Shown here one piece after another: positions 51,078 through 64,000 of a stretch of 64,000 nucleotides of DNA. The DNA lies in assembly GCA_003956705.1 (NCBI GenBank), contig QZCP01000501.1, forward strand, positions 1 to 64,000, written 5' to 3'. The position numbers and the translations under genes are program-made. The first letter of the stretch is position 1. Each line of letters begins with the position of its first letter. Source of the DNA: Brevipalpus yothersi (Eukaryota; Arthropoda; Arachnida; Trombidiformes; Tenuipalpidae). Under the pieces are notes generated by a model. The model had not been told where the DNA came from. It searched no databases and saw only the letters and a program-made list of their open reading frames with translations.

Positions 51078-51115
51078 CTGATTGGGCCATGATTGGGCCA
51101 TGATTGGGCCATGAT
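51078..51115 (+). repeat. 11-bp tandem repeat
   Basis: Three consecutive copies of ATTGGGCCATG, with a partial fourth. Each unit contains the palindrome GGCC. Confidence 0.9.
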
Positions 51116-53016
51116 TCAGATTAGTGAGGCCTAATTTTTCTCTCTCTCTCTTCAACTTTGGGTTAAGGCGGACAGATTTGACTGAATTGAGTGTATGTGT
51201 AGTGGCCCGTGAGAATCAGTGAGAATCAAGTATGTATCTCTCTCTCTCTCTCTCTCTCTATCCGGAGCCTCTTTGGCCACATTGGTTAAATAGAGGAGAA
51301 AGAGGATCACAAATTAGTATTGAGCATGAAAAGATGTAGTATTGAAAATGGTGTATATCTGTGGGGCACACATATCACTTGTTGATTAGCTCTACTGTAT
51401 CATGATTAGGAGGTAGAGGAAAGAAAAAAAGGTACCGATATCATCAGAATTATCCGGTTCTGGTGGATAAGTAGACGGAATTTGGTGTCTTCTTTTCTCT
51501 TCTCTCTCTCTCTCTCTCTTCATCATCAAGAACACTGTTTAAAATTATCTTCTTTTTTGACCATGAATGTGTCATGAAATGTCACAATTTTGAGGCACTT
51601 CACTGTCAAGTATCTTCATTCCGTTTATTCATCTTATTTTTCTTCTTCTCTTCTCTCTCTCATTTTGGGAAGCAAAATTTTTTTTTCTTCCACCTTTACC
51701 TACAATATTCTATTCATTTTGGACAGGTTGATGTTCATTTTCTAATTTTATTGCTTGTTATCGTTGCCTCACATGTATACCTGTATGAGTGGACATGTTT
51801 AATTAATTGTAAAATTTGGTGTTAAAATAGGGATTTTTTAGCGCTTCTTATTAAATTGGACAGATAAAGCCCACAGTACACACATATGTGTGTTTTTCGG
51901 GTGTTTCCATTCCATCATGAAATAATGGCCTCTATATCCGGTTGATTTCTTGGAACTTTTATTTTCTCACCTTCTTCTTTTCTCTCTCTCTCTCTTTCTC
52001 TCTTCAGTCTCTCAATTCAATCCATATTATACACACAATGAAATGGTGAACTCAGTGAGCGTAAATCAAATCAAATTAAGATCAAGTGAATCAAAATGGC
52101 AATAAGTAGCTATTTAAATCATTATTTTCTTCAGGGTCCATCATAATCATTATTAAAAACTTGTTATCATGTCAGCACTTTTGAGTGGAAAAGTCCTTGA
52201 GTAAAGAGTATTTCAGTTTGATTTTAACTGGATAGAATGGAATAAGATCAATATTTCCGGTCATCAATTGAGAGAAAGTGAAATGGTCAAGTGAAATGGA
52301 ATTTGAACGATGAGAGATAGAGGCAGATTTCACTACACATTATTAGCTTTAACAAAAATTGGAACAATTTCGAAGATTTTCTTGAGTGCCCATCTGGCAT
52401 CCATTCACTTCATCAGGCCAATGTCCGGATGACCTGGGACCGGACATATAAATGTACACTATCACACTGGGACAGTAAATGACCCTCTCATGAGATGATT
52501 ATGATTGAGTCAAAGTTTTTGAACTTTTTCATATTGATCTTTTCTCAAAGGATAGAGAAGAAGGTGAAAATTGAGTGTACTCATTGACACATGAATGATT
52601 GGTAATTTGATAGTGTATTCCCACATGTGTTGGAGAGATAAAAATTGTTGCTCAATGACTAATGACAATCGATTTTGAGTGATAATAATTACTAGTCAAA
52701 TTGTGATGATAGTAAATGATAATAGTAACAATTTTTAATGGCCAATATTGTATTGGACAATACAGAGGGCATATTACGAAATATATGAAATCGAGATATT
52801 CAAAAGGTTTCATCATAAGTATGTATTCAGGTGAATGAATATTATTGATTCTAATTGGCTTACATAAGTGTGATTCTGTAGAAACATTTCAAATTGTCGA
52901 AGATTTGTTCATCTATTCTAAAAAATGGTCGATGATAGAGCATTTTGTACTCTTCACAATAATCAATGATCACTTCGGTACGAAAATCATCATTGAGATT
53001 GAGAAATCGAAATTAT

Positions 53017-53718
53017 TTACCATCCATCATCACCCCAATGATCGAGACCTTCCATCATCCAGCTTGATGACCATCCTTTATCATGTTCAAAATGTCCCAT
53101 CACAGGATGCTTGCCGATCGACCAATCGTCCATCATATGCATTTTGGCGGGCTTATGGAAATCAATTTTGTCCATTATTTCACCCCAACCACCACCACTA
53201 CTCATGTGTCCACCACTCATGTGTCCACCACTCATATGTCCACCACCCCAACTCATGATTGGCATTGGCATCGGTATTTTCATGGGAATAATGATTGGCT
53301 TAATCTTTATTTCCGTTTTCTTATCATCTCCCCATCCACCACCTCCATGATGATGTTGATGGTGATGCCAATGAGATGGATGCCAATCGACATGCTTCTT
53401 GTGGCAACATCCACCTCCACTTCCATGAATAACAATATTGTCACCACCTCCTTTCTTACCCTTTTTACCCCATCCACCAGTTGATAGTATCAAGCTTCCA
53501 CTTCCACCACAGCCACCCCAGCCATCGCAGCCTCCTCCACCACCTCCGGTTATGACGATATTCGAACCTAAATTGATGGAGATGTCATTTGATTATTTGC
53601 GGAGAAAACTTCAATAAAACTTTTGATACTAACCTCCTCCCTTTTTACCAGCATCAATTTTTGACACATACAATGTCCATAAGGTCACAAAAAATCCTAA
53701 TTCGATGACGAATTTCAT
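53017..53718 (-). CDS. Secreted His/Gly/Met/Trp-rich protein
   Basis: Exons 53634-53718 and 53017-53567 join in frame to 211 residues. A signal peptide of about 23 residues is encoded by the first exon. The mature part is rich in Gly, His, Trp, Lys and Met: a Gly/Cys-rich start (GGCDGWGGCGG), a His cluster (HWHHHQHHH), a hydrophobic proline run (IKPIIIPMKIPMPMP), three SGGHM-type units, and a C-terminus with further Met, His and Trp. Composition suggests a cuticle or matrix protein that could bind metal ions through His and Met; that role is inference. Long frames on the opposite strand are shadows of this low-complexity sequence. Confidence 0.8.
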
Positions 53719-54400
53719 AACTGATATATTAAAACTTAAGACATGTAATAGCTGTTCACTTGGGCAAAAGTTCGAATCAGACTGACTGAGACTTTCTCGA
53801 ATTTCGAATGAAATCAACGATCAGACCGTATTATCGTTTCTGTTAGGCTTACTGATCTTGAATGAACTATATCAGGCGTTCGATTGTGTATAAGTATACG
53901 TGTATGTAAGTGAGAGTGAGAGAAAGATGTTAATTTTAATTTTTATTCGATTCACATCAAGACATTTAAATTCGGATCATAATGCATACAAAACAGTAGG
54001 AAGTATTAAAGCCTGTCTTGCTCATGAGCTGGAACATGTAAGAAAAATTTCATAAATTTTTTATCACATACACAATAGCAATCAGTATTGAGAAGACCTT
54101 TTTTCAATTCGTCCGGATGAATCAAAGATAAAAGTCTCAATGCATTTATGGTCACCCAAATTTATATCAATATCCGCTTCCAATTGTGAAATGGAAAATG
54201 TTTATCATTAAACCCCATGTTTCATCATATGAATCCTTTCTTTTTTACACATTCTCCATGTTATAAGTGATGCTCAATGTGCAATCAATCCATCAAATTA
54301 GCCACACATCTATACAATTTTTTTCCTTTCTCACTGAATTCTGTACTATACGCTCCTTTTTATGAGCCATACCTGTCCAATAGATCAACTTAACTCTCGG
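53719..54400. other. Intergenic
   Basis: Upstream region of the His-rich gene (-). I see no gene. Confidence 0.5.
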
Positions 54401-55110
54401 TTTCAGGAACTCTAGCTTATACCAAAGTTTATCTTCCTGTTTCCGTCACAATATCAGATTTGAGCTGAAGATTTGTTCCGAACTTATTATCCATGCTGAG
54501 TTACACCATCCTACATCCGAGAGGGTTGAGACACACCGTTTTGCCCCATATAAGAGAACTGCTATTAAGAATTATTTAACTCAATCCTCTGTTTTCAAAA
54601 GTATACTAGAACTTGAATTCTAGCACAACCAAGTACTCTGAAGCACGTCGAAGTCTATTCTCTCCGTTCAAGATAAGATATTACCACTTCTAGGCTTTAA
54701 TATTGTGAAGAACTTTGACATACATGCTGAGTTTTATCATCCTGCTTCTCAATGAAACGTTGAAACTTCAGCTTCCTATCTGAAACGATAATTTCATTAT
54801 ACTCTAGCGAATTAAGCTTCCCATCTCTATCCCCATCTCTTTCAATATCTCGATAATTATGTCCCAGCAAGTTCCAAAGTCCATTCTCTCCGTTTCCCGA
54901 AAGTACACTAGAACTTAAGTTGTACCACTCTGGCAACCTTTCCTGAACCCATTTTTTCGGTTTCCAATAGAAAATTGAAGTCAAAATTCTCTCATTTTTG
55001 TCCGCATCCTAACACTCAAGCCCATCATCGTTCAAATCGATTACAGACCTCGAAGAAGCTGGAAGAAATAGAAAGTTCTAACACTTCAGAACTTTTTTAG
55101 CTTTAGAACT
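54400..55110 (-). pseudogene. Decayed EF-hand protein gene
   Basis: On the minus strand 54697-54984 encodes a textbook EF-hand loop (DGDRDGKLNSLE), and sequence just upstream (about 55025-55040) encodes a second loop-like stretch (DLNDDG) followed by an in-frame TAG. Farther downstream, about 54410-54690, the same blocks recur in poorer form (AGAACTTGAATTCTAG near 54607, ACTCAGCATG near 54497) and with more stops. This looks like a once multi-loop calcium-binding protein gene, internally repeated and now broken. It could instead hold a short surviving exon, but no clean splice pair supports that. Confidence 0.45.
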
Positions 55111-55355
55111 TGGGCAAAAAAACGCACAAAAAGTTCGACAGAAAGTAGTGACATCTTTGAACTGAAGCTTATCGAAAGCCGCCAATAAAATGAACATTGA
55201 AAGCATGTTTTATCAGTTTTTTCAGCTTATTTTTAGATAGTCTTAATTGGTGAGTTGGGATTATATTGTGTTTATTTTGAATTAAAGACAATTTGATTGA
55301 AATATAAGTGTATTGTTGTGATTGTAACATTTGAGAAGGTTAAGTTTGATTGAAA

Positions 55356-58300
55356 ATGTCATACAATTATGTTGTCACTGCACACAAATCATCGGTTGTG
55401 TCCGCCTGTGTTACAGGTACACTTGCCCTTTTATTTTGTTTTCTTTTTTGTTTGATTTTTCATTTTGAACACTTTTATTTGATATTTTTCATCCATGTGT
55501 ATTGATGAATACAAATATCTCACCTCTTTACCTTTTTTATCCACTCTTGACCACATTATGTAGGCAATTTCACTTCACCACATGATCTCAACTTGATAAT
55601 TGCCAAGTCAAATCGTTTCGAAATCTATGTAGTCACACCGGAAGGCTTACGGCCGGTTAAAGAGGTGAACATCTATGGCCGAATTGCGATCATGAAATTG
55701 TATCGATTGAAGGGTGATCTACAGGATAAACTCTTTATACTCACATTTCGTAATAATGCGAGTATTTTGGAATGTCAAAAAGTTGGCGATAATATTGAGA
55801 TTATTACCAAAGCGCATGGTGATGTAACCGATCAGGTTTGCCGGCCTTCCGAAACCGGCTCAATTGGCATTATTGACCCAGAATGTCGAATGATCGGTCT
55901 GAGGATATACGATGGAGTATTCAAAGTGATACCTTTAGGTTAGTTAATTTGGATATGCCTTGGGGATTACTTTGTGTGTAGCCCTGTTGACGCTGTCAAT
56001 AGGGTTGGCATAGATGATAATCATTTGTATTGTAATTGGGGGCATGTAATCAATTATTCTACTGGATTATTTTCCTCTTTTAGACCAAGAAAAAGGAGAA
56101 TTAAAAGCTTTCAACATCAAGATGGAAGAGCTCCATATTCAGGATATACAGTTCCTTCATGGATGCTCTATGCCAACCATCGCATTCATTCATCAAGATA
56201 CTCAGGCTCGTCATGTGAAAACTCTTGAAGTTTCAATGAAAGATAAGGAATTTATTAAAGGACCTTGGAAAAGAGATAACGTTGAAAGTGAAGCATCCAT
56301 TCTGATAGCTGTTCCTAAGCCATTTTGTGGATGCCTCGTTGTTGGCCAAGAGTCCATAGCATATCTTAATGATGACATCTCACTCACAATTGCACCGCCT
56401 GCTCTTCGTCAAAGTACTGTTGTCTGTTATGGCTTGATTGATAATAATGGCTCTCGATACCTGTTGGGAGACATGTCTGGTCGAATTTTTCTACTCTGTT
56501 TAGAGAAAGAAGAGAAAGGTGATGGCTCAACCACAGTGAGGAGTCTTAAGCTCGAATTATTGGGTGAATGTACAATTCCTGATTGCTTAACGTACTTGGA
56601 TAATGGTGTTGTTTATGTTGGATCTCGGATGGGTGACTCTCAGTTGATAAAATTGGTCACAGAGCCTAATGAGGAGGGTTCTTATATCGAAATTATGGAA
56701 GTCTTCACCAATCTGGGTCCGATTGTTGATATGTGTGTTGTGGACTTAGAAAGACAAGGCCAAGGACAGTTGGTCACTTGTTCAGGAGTTTATAAAGAAG
56801 GAACTCTTCGTATCATTCGAAATGGAATCGGCATTCAGGAGCACGCAACTATAGATCTGCCCGGTATCAAAGGAATCTGGCCACTTCGTGTTGGACATGC
56901 TGAACAGTATGACAATGTTCTTGTCCTCTCTTTCGTCGGTCAGACTAGACTTCTGATGCTGAATGGGGAGGAAATGGAAGAAACTCAAGTTCCCGGTTTC
57001 GACATAGGACAGCAAACATTTTCTTGTTCGAATGTTGCCTATGAACAATTACTTCAAGTCACTCCCACCAATGTTCTCCTGGTGGATGCGAAAACCAAAG
57101 AACGAGTTGATGAGTGGAAACCAGCAAATGGTCAGAGTATCAGTGTTGTATCCTCTAACTCAACTCAAGTTGTGTGTGCAGTTCGAAACTCTCTCTACTA
57201 TCTACTCATAAAGGAAGGTTCACTTGAGAAAGTGAACGAAACGTCTCTTGAACACGAAGTTGCTTGCATAGACGTCAACCCTCTGGATGAACATGCTGAA
57301 ACTTCCAACTTCTGCCATGTTGGTCTGTGGACGGATATCTCCATACGTATACTCCGTTTGCCGGACTTTGTTGAGTTACACAAGGAGATGCTGGGAGGTG
57401 AAATAATTCCTCGTTCAATAATTGCTGTGGCATTCGAGAGCATAAACTATCTGCTTTGTGCTCTTGGTGATGGAGCTCTATTCTATTTTGTTCTCAACAA
57501 GGAAACAGGATTTCTTAATGATCGAAAAAAAGTCACTCTCGGAACTCAACCCACGGTGCTCAAAACTTTCCGTTCAAATGTCACGGTCAACGTTTTTGCT
57601 TGCTCTGATCGGCCAACAGTGATATATAGTAGTAATCATAAGCTTGTTTTCTCTAATGTCAACCTTAAAGAAGTTAACCACATGTGCCCACTCCATTCCC
57701 AGGCCTATCCCGATAGCTTAGCCTTAGCGAATGACAACTCTCTCATCATTGGAACTATCGATGAAATTCAAAAGCTCCATATTCGTACCATAAATCTTTA
57801 TGAAACTCCCAGAAGGATCGCCTATCAAGAGCAAACTCAAACTTTTGGTGTGATAACTATGAGACTTGATATTCAAGATACTGAGGGTCAAGTTCCCGCC
57901 AGACCTAGTGCTAGTACAACTGCACAAAACATAAGTCATGCTGCCAATATGGCCTCAGCTGTCAAGCCCGGTTCGAGTACTATTTGTGGCTCATCGGGCG
58001 ATCCTCTTAATGAGGTTGAAGTTTTCAACTTATTGATCATCGATCAACACACGTTCGAAGTGCTACACGCTTTTCAATTCACTCCTAACGAATGTGCCCT
58101 TAGTATTGTCTCTGCTCGTCTGGGAAGTGATTCAACCACTTATTATATCGTTGGAACATGTTTTGTCCATCCAGATGAGCCTGAGCCTAAATTGGGACGA
58201 ATCTGTATCTTCCAATGGCTTGACAATAAGCTCCATCAGATAGGAGAAAAAGAAATCACTGGAGCTCCATATTCTTTGCGTGAATTCAACGGCAAATTGT

Positions 58301-59312
58301 TGGCCAGTGTGAATAGTACTGTTATGCTATTCGATAGAAACCAAAAAGATCTTCACGTTGAATGTAAATATTTAAACTGTATTATTGCTTTGTACTTGAA
58401 AACAAAAGGAGACTTTATTCTCGTTGGTGATCTCATGCGATCAATTACTCTGCTTGCATACAAGCAAATGGAAGGCAATTTCGAGGAAATTGCTCGTGAT
58501 TTTGAACCAAATTGGATGACAGCTATCGAAATTCTCGATGATGATACTTTCTTGGGTTCTGAAAATAGTTTCAACTTATTTGTTCGTCAAAAAGACAGGT
58601 AAAAATCGTTAAAATTCATATAATTTCGATAATTGTAAACTTTATGAGATCTTTTCTCGTTTTTTAGTGCTGCAACTACAGACGATGAGCGATTACTCCT
58701 TCAAAATGCAGGCCATATTCATTTGGGTGATTATGTAAACGTCTTTCGTCATGGGTCCCTGGTTATGCAACATCTCGGTGAAAACACAACTCCAACGCAG
58801 GGATCAGTTCTATTTGGAACCGTTTCAGGAGCCATAGGTAAAAAATGTCAAAACTTTTCTCGTGATCAGGATTCACTCATGTTGAGCTCTGATTTTCATC
58901 ATAGGACTTGTCGCTCAGCTACCTCAAGATTTCTTCAACTTCCTTCACGAAGTACAACAAAAACTTGCCAAAGTAATTAAATCGGTTGGAAAAATTGACC
59001 ATGCTCTCTGGAGATCGTTCCACACTGATAGAACGACAGAAGCCTCGTTCGGCTTCATCGATGGAGATCTGATTGAAAGTTTTCTCGATCTAACTCGCGA
59101 GAAGATGAAAGAAGTTGCTCAAGGTCTGATGGTGAGTAGCTTTCTTTGTGAATCCATTCATATATTCACATATGAATATGTACCTACCAGTGTAATTTCA
59201 TTAACCAACATTTTCTTCTTCCATGCAGATGGACGACGGAAGTGGAATGAAGAAAGAATGTTCTGTTGATGATCTGATCAAAATTGTTGAAGAATTGACT
59301 AGAATTCATTGA
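55356..59312 (+). CDS. DDB1: DDB1, damage-specific DNA-binding protein 1
   Basis: Exons 55356-55416, 55564-55938, 56084-58598, 58668-58837, 58905-59131 and 59229-59312 join in frame to 1143 residues (human 1140). The N-terminus [11 protein letters not shown] and the run through [15 protein letters not shown] match the MMS1/DDB1 propeller family. The C-terminal CPSF-A-type domain is present ([49 protein letters not shown]) and the protein ends with the usual helical EELTRIH. DDB1 is the adaptor of CUL4 ubiquitin ligases, joining the cullin to WD40 receptors, and with DDB2 recognises UV damage. It folds as three beta-propellers. No lesion seen. Confidence 0.97.
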
Positions 59313-61955
<2,643 letters not shown>

Positions 61956-62586
61956 TTTATGTTTGAATTCCTCAGAAAATTTTCATTCTTCATTAAAGTT
62001 TTACTCAGAGGATGACAGCTTTCATCTAACTGTACCCTTTGAGTGGTCCAGCAAAATCTGACATTGTTTCCATATTACCTGGAGCATTCGGGGGAAGATA
62101 AACTCGAATCATTCTGATGATCCAGAATTTAGAGCTTGGAAGTTATAAATTAACATTTCCTAAATTGATTCGTAAAAATAAAGTTCAAAAAGAGGTAAAG
62201 TAAGTGGACTAGGAAAATCATGACTGATTCAAATCAGAGAACTATCTTCGTAAAATTTTCTATTACTTCTTGCGAGAGTTTAGATGAGATGTAAATTCCT
62301 TTTTCAGAAGTAAAATTCATGCTCACTCAGAATTCCAATGGGAATCTGTTTTTCTTCTGAGGAAATCCAGGGAGCTATGAGTGATAGTACGGATCCACTA
62401 AAATTTGGTTCTAAAACTGAAAACAAGTTCATTGACCTCAATCTTTCTACTATCATAGTCGGCAGCGTGCATGTTTATCCTCATGTGTTCAGCCAAGTTT
62501 GTATACATGTGAAATATTTTTTCTATTCGATGAAAATGAGCTTTCGTGATTTGTGAGAAGATTTAATCATTAGTTCTGTGAGAATC
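61956..62586. other. ICA69 3' flank and upstream of the SMYD4-like gene
   Basis: An AATAAA near 62176 suits the ICA69 transcript end. An open frame at 62338-62556 has no support. Confidence 0.5.
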
Positions 62587-64000
62587 ATGACTGATTCAAC
62601 ATTGGCTGACGTTTCCAGTTGTACCATGACAGAAACTGGACCTAACGCAACGATACATCCATCTTTGCGGTATCATATCGATTGTATTTTTACGAAATAT
62701 CCATACTTTTCCAATCTAGAATTCAGGTAAGGAACATCAACTTCTTATTTCTTCACTATCTAATCATGATCTTTGATGTTCACTCTTCTATCACAGAGAA
62801 ACTGTGCTCAATGGCTTCAATAAGTTGAGTAATGATATTTTCCGGAAATCGGATGAGAGAGCTACTAGGCACCGATTGAATGGCAATGAATTGTACCAAA
62901 AGCAATTATATCACGAAGCTTTAAAGGAATACGATGAGGTAAATTTGCAAATATCATAAGTACACTTGATCATTTCTTCACATTTTTTGTAGGCCGTCTT
63001 GGTTGCAACTTGGACGGTAAGAAAAAATGATGATGACCAGGACACCGAAATATGTCTTAGTTTGTCGAATAGATCAGCTACACTACTTAAACTCGATAGG
63101 ATGATCGAATGTTTGAATGATATTGAATTGGCTCTGACATTCAATCCTAGTGAAAAATTGCTCAAAAAATTGGATGCTCGAAAAGAAGCTGCCGAAAATT
63201 GTAACTCAACCAAGCGAGATGGTGGCATCCAAGCTTTCTCTGATCCTTCAGAAAGTCATGTCGTTTGGACATCAGACAATACTCCAGCAGCTGATAAAGA
63301 ATTGGACACATGTGATCTAGTCTTTCGTGAAAGGGCTTCCTTATGCACTCTCAAAAGTGATTATTGCTTCACAAGATGTTACAATTGTTTTGTGAATCTT
63401 TCTGAAGACTGGAAAGTACCATGTAGGGGATGTAGTCAAGTGAAATTTTGTTCCCTTAGGTGTTCTCAAGAATCATGGAACAGTGGACATAATATTTTCT
63501 GTCTCTACCTAAATATATTTGATCATCTGAAAGGGAGAGAAGTTTTCGAATATCCACCGATACTGGCTTGCCTTCAAGTTTTGTCCCTAGATCTTACCGA
63601 AACTTTTGAAATACTTCGAAGAGGTGATCTTCTTGAAAGTATTGCGAATCTCAGCATATCGGAAGAACCTGATGAAAAATTGGATCAAATTGCTCAAGCA
63701 ACTGCTCATCTACTAACTTTTTTCACCGTTACGCGCCGTATTCTTCCTGAAATGAATTCTGGTGATAGAAAACATGATATTGAACTACTTGGTGGCCTTT
63801 TGATGATGTTTTTACGTGAGATCATTCATAAATCACCAACTTCGATCACTTGTCTTCAATTGAACAAACCTCGAGATGCTCATGAGCCATTCTATTTGGA
63901 GGAAAAAGTTATTGGATTTGGAATATTTTCTCTTTTCGATAAGTTAACTCATAATTGTGATCCAAATACGAGCATTCATCGATTCAACGGACGTGATATG
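62587..64000 (+). CDS. SMYD4-like SET and MYND domain protein, cut by window end
   Basis: Exons 62587-62726, 62797-62938 and 62993 to the window end are in frame (430 residues so far). An N-terminal TPR-like region (GNELYQKQLYHEALKEYDEAV, then SNRSATLLKL and a CLNDIELAL helix) precedes the SET half. A MYND zinc finger follows at about 293-335: CYNC, CRGC, CSLRC and GHNIFC give the eight Cys/His ligands. Later the SET-type THNCDPNT motif appears just before the cut. TPR, SET-I and MYND in this order are typical of SMYD4 and the arthropod SmydA group of lysine methyltransferase-like proteins. The catalytic core beyond NCDPN is outside the window, so activity cannot be judged. Confidence 0.85.

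Larger units (their letters stand above)
45013..53016. other. Gene-poor 8 kb with orphan exon candidates
   Basis: No complete gene could be built. Segments that read like exons with splice signals are 48025-48226 (+), 49441-49610 (-), 47559-47671 (-) and 46577-46753 (+). Tracts include (GA)n 46070-46092, GAAA repeats 46161-46200, (GA)n 47328-47378, (GA)n 50468-50529, (CT)n 50724-50775, (CT)n 51238-51260 and an 11-bp tandem repeat at about 51078-51115. Confidence 0.45.

Noticed and set aside
53083..53484. 133-codon plus-strand frame rich in Thr/Met/Ser
   Set aside because: Antisense of the His/Gly/Met-rich gene, whose signal peptide exon and splice sites support the minus strand.

Overview
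This is eukaryotic DNA. Every confident gene is split by GT-AG introns, most of them short (about 45-330 bp), the base composition is AT-rich, and there are no bacterial-type operons. The gene content points to an arthropod: a DEG/ENaC (pickpocket-like) channel, a group III phospholipase A2, a Gln/Gly-rich secreted protein, a His/Gly/Met-rich secreted protein, ATAD2, ARL2, DDB1, ICA69 and SMYD4-like genes. A mite or other small chelicerate is my best guess, but nothing in the window proves it.

Layout. 1-25.6 kb is gene-dense: a small membrane or secreted Cys protein (-), a membrane-anchored S1 pseudoprotease (+), ATAD2 (-), an unrecognised gene 'X' copy A (-) followed by a truncated ARL2 pseudogene (+), a secreted phospholipase A2 (-), a dead 5' copy of the channel and then the complete nine-exon channel (+), X copy B (-) divergent from intact ARL2 (+), and a large Gln/Gly/Pro-rich secreted protein (-). 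X-ARL2 is a tandem duplication whose first ARL2 has decayed; a flank repeat marks the junction. 25.6-53 kb is gene-poor and full of (CT)n/(GA)n tracts. It holds a secreted catalase-like pseudoenzyme (+), a Gly/Met-rich secreted protein (+), a probable eight-exon Cys-rich gene with long introns (+) that simple ORF calling would miss, and a few orphan coding-looking exons. 53-64 kb is gene-dense again: a His/Gly/Met-rich secreted protein (-), a decayed EF-hand gene (-), DDB1 (+), ICA69 (+) and the first two-thirds or so of a SMYD4-like methyltransferase (+), cut by the window end.

How the genes relate. The housekeeping genes act in separate nuclear and trafficking processes and share no pathway. 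The accessory genes share a theme of secreted or membrane proteins. Two of these are predicted to be catalytically dead (protease-like and catalase-like) while keeping their folds; the phospholipase A2 keeps its catalytic residues. Exon joins were worked out by hand from splice signals and reading phase; all confident models close in frame.
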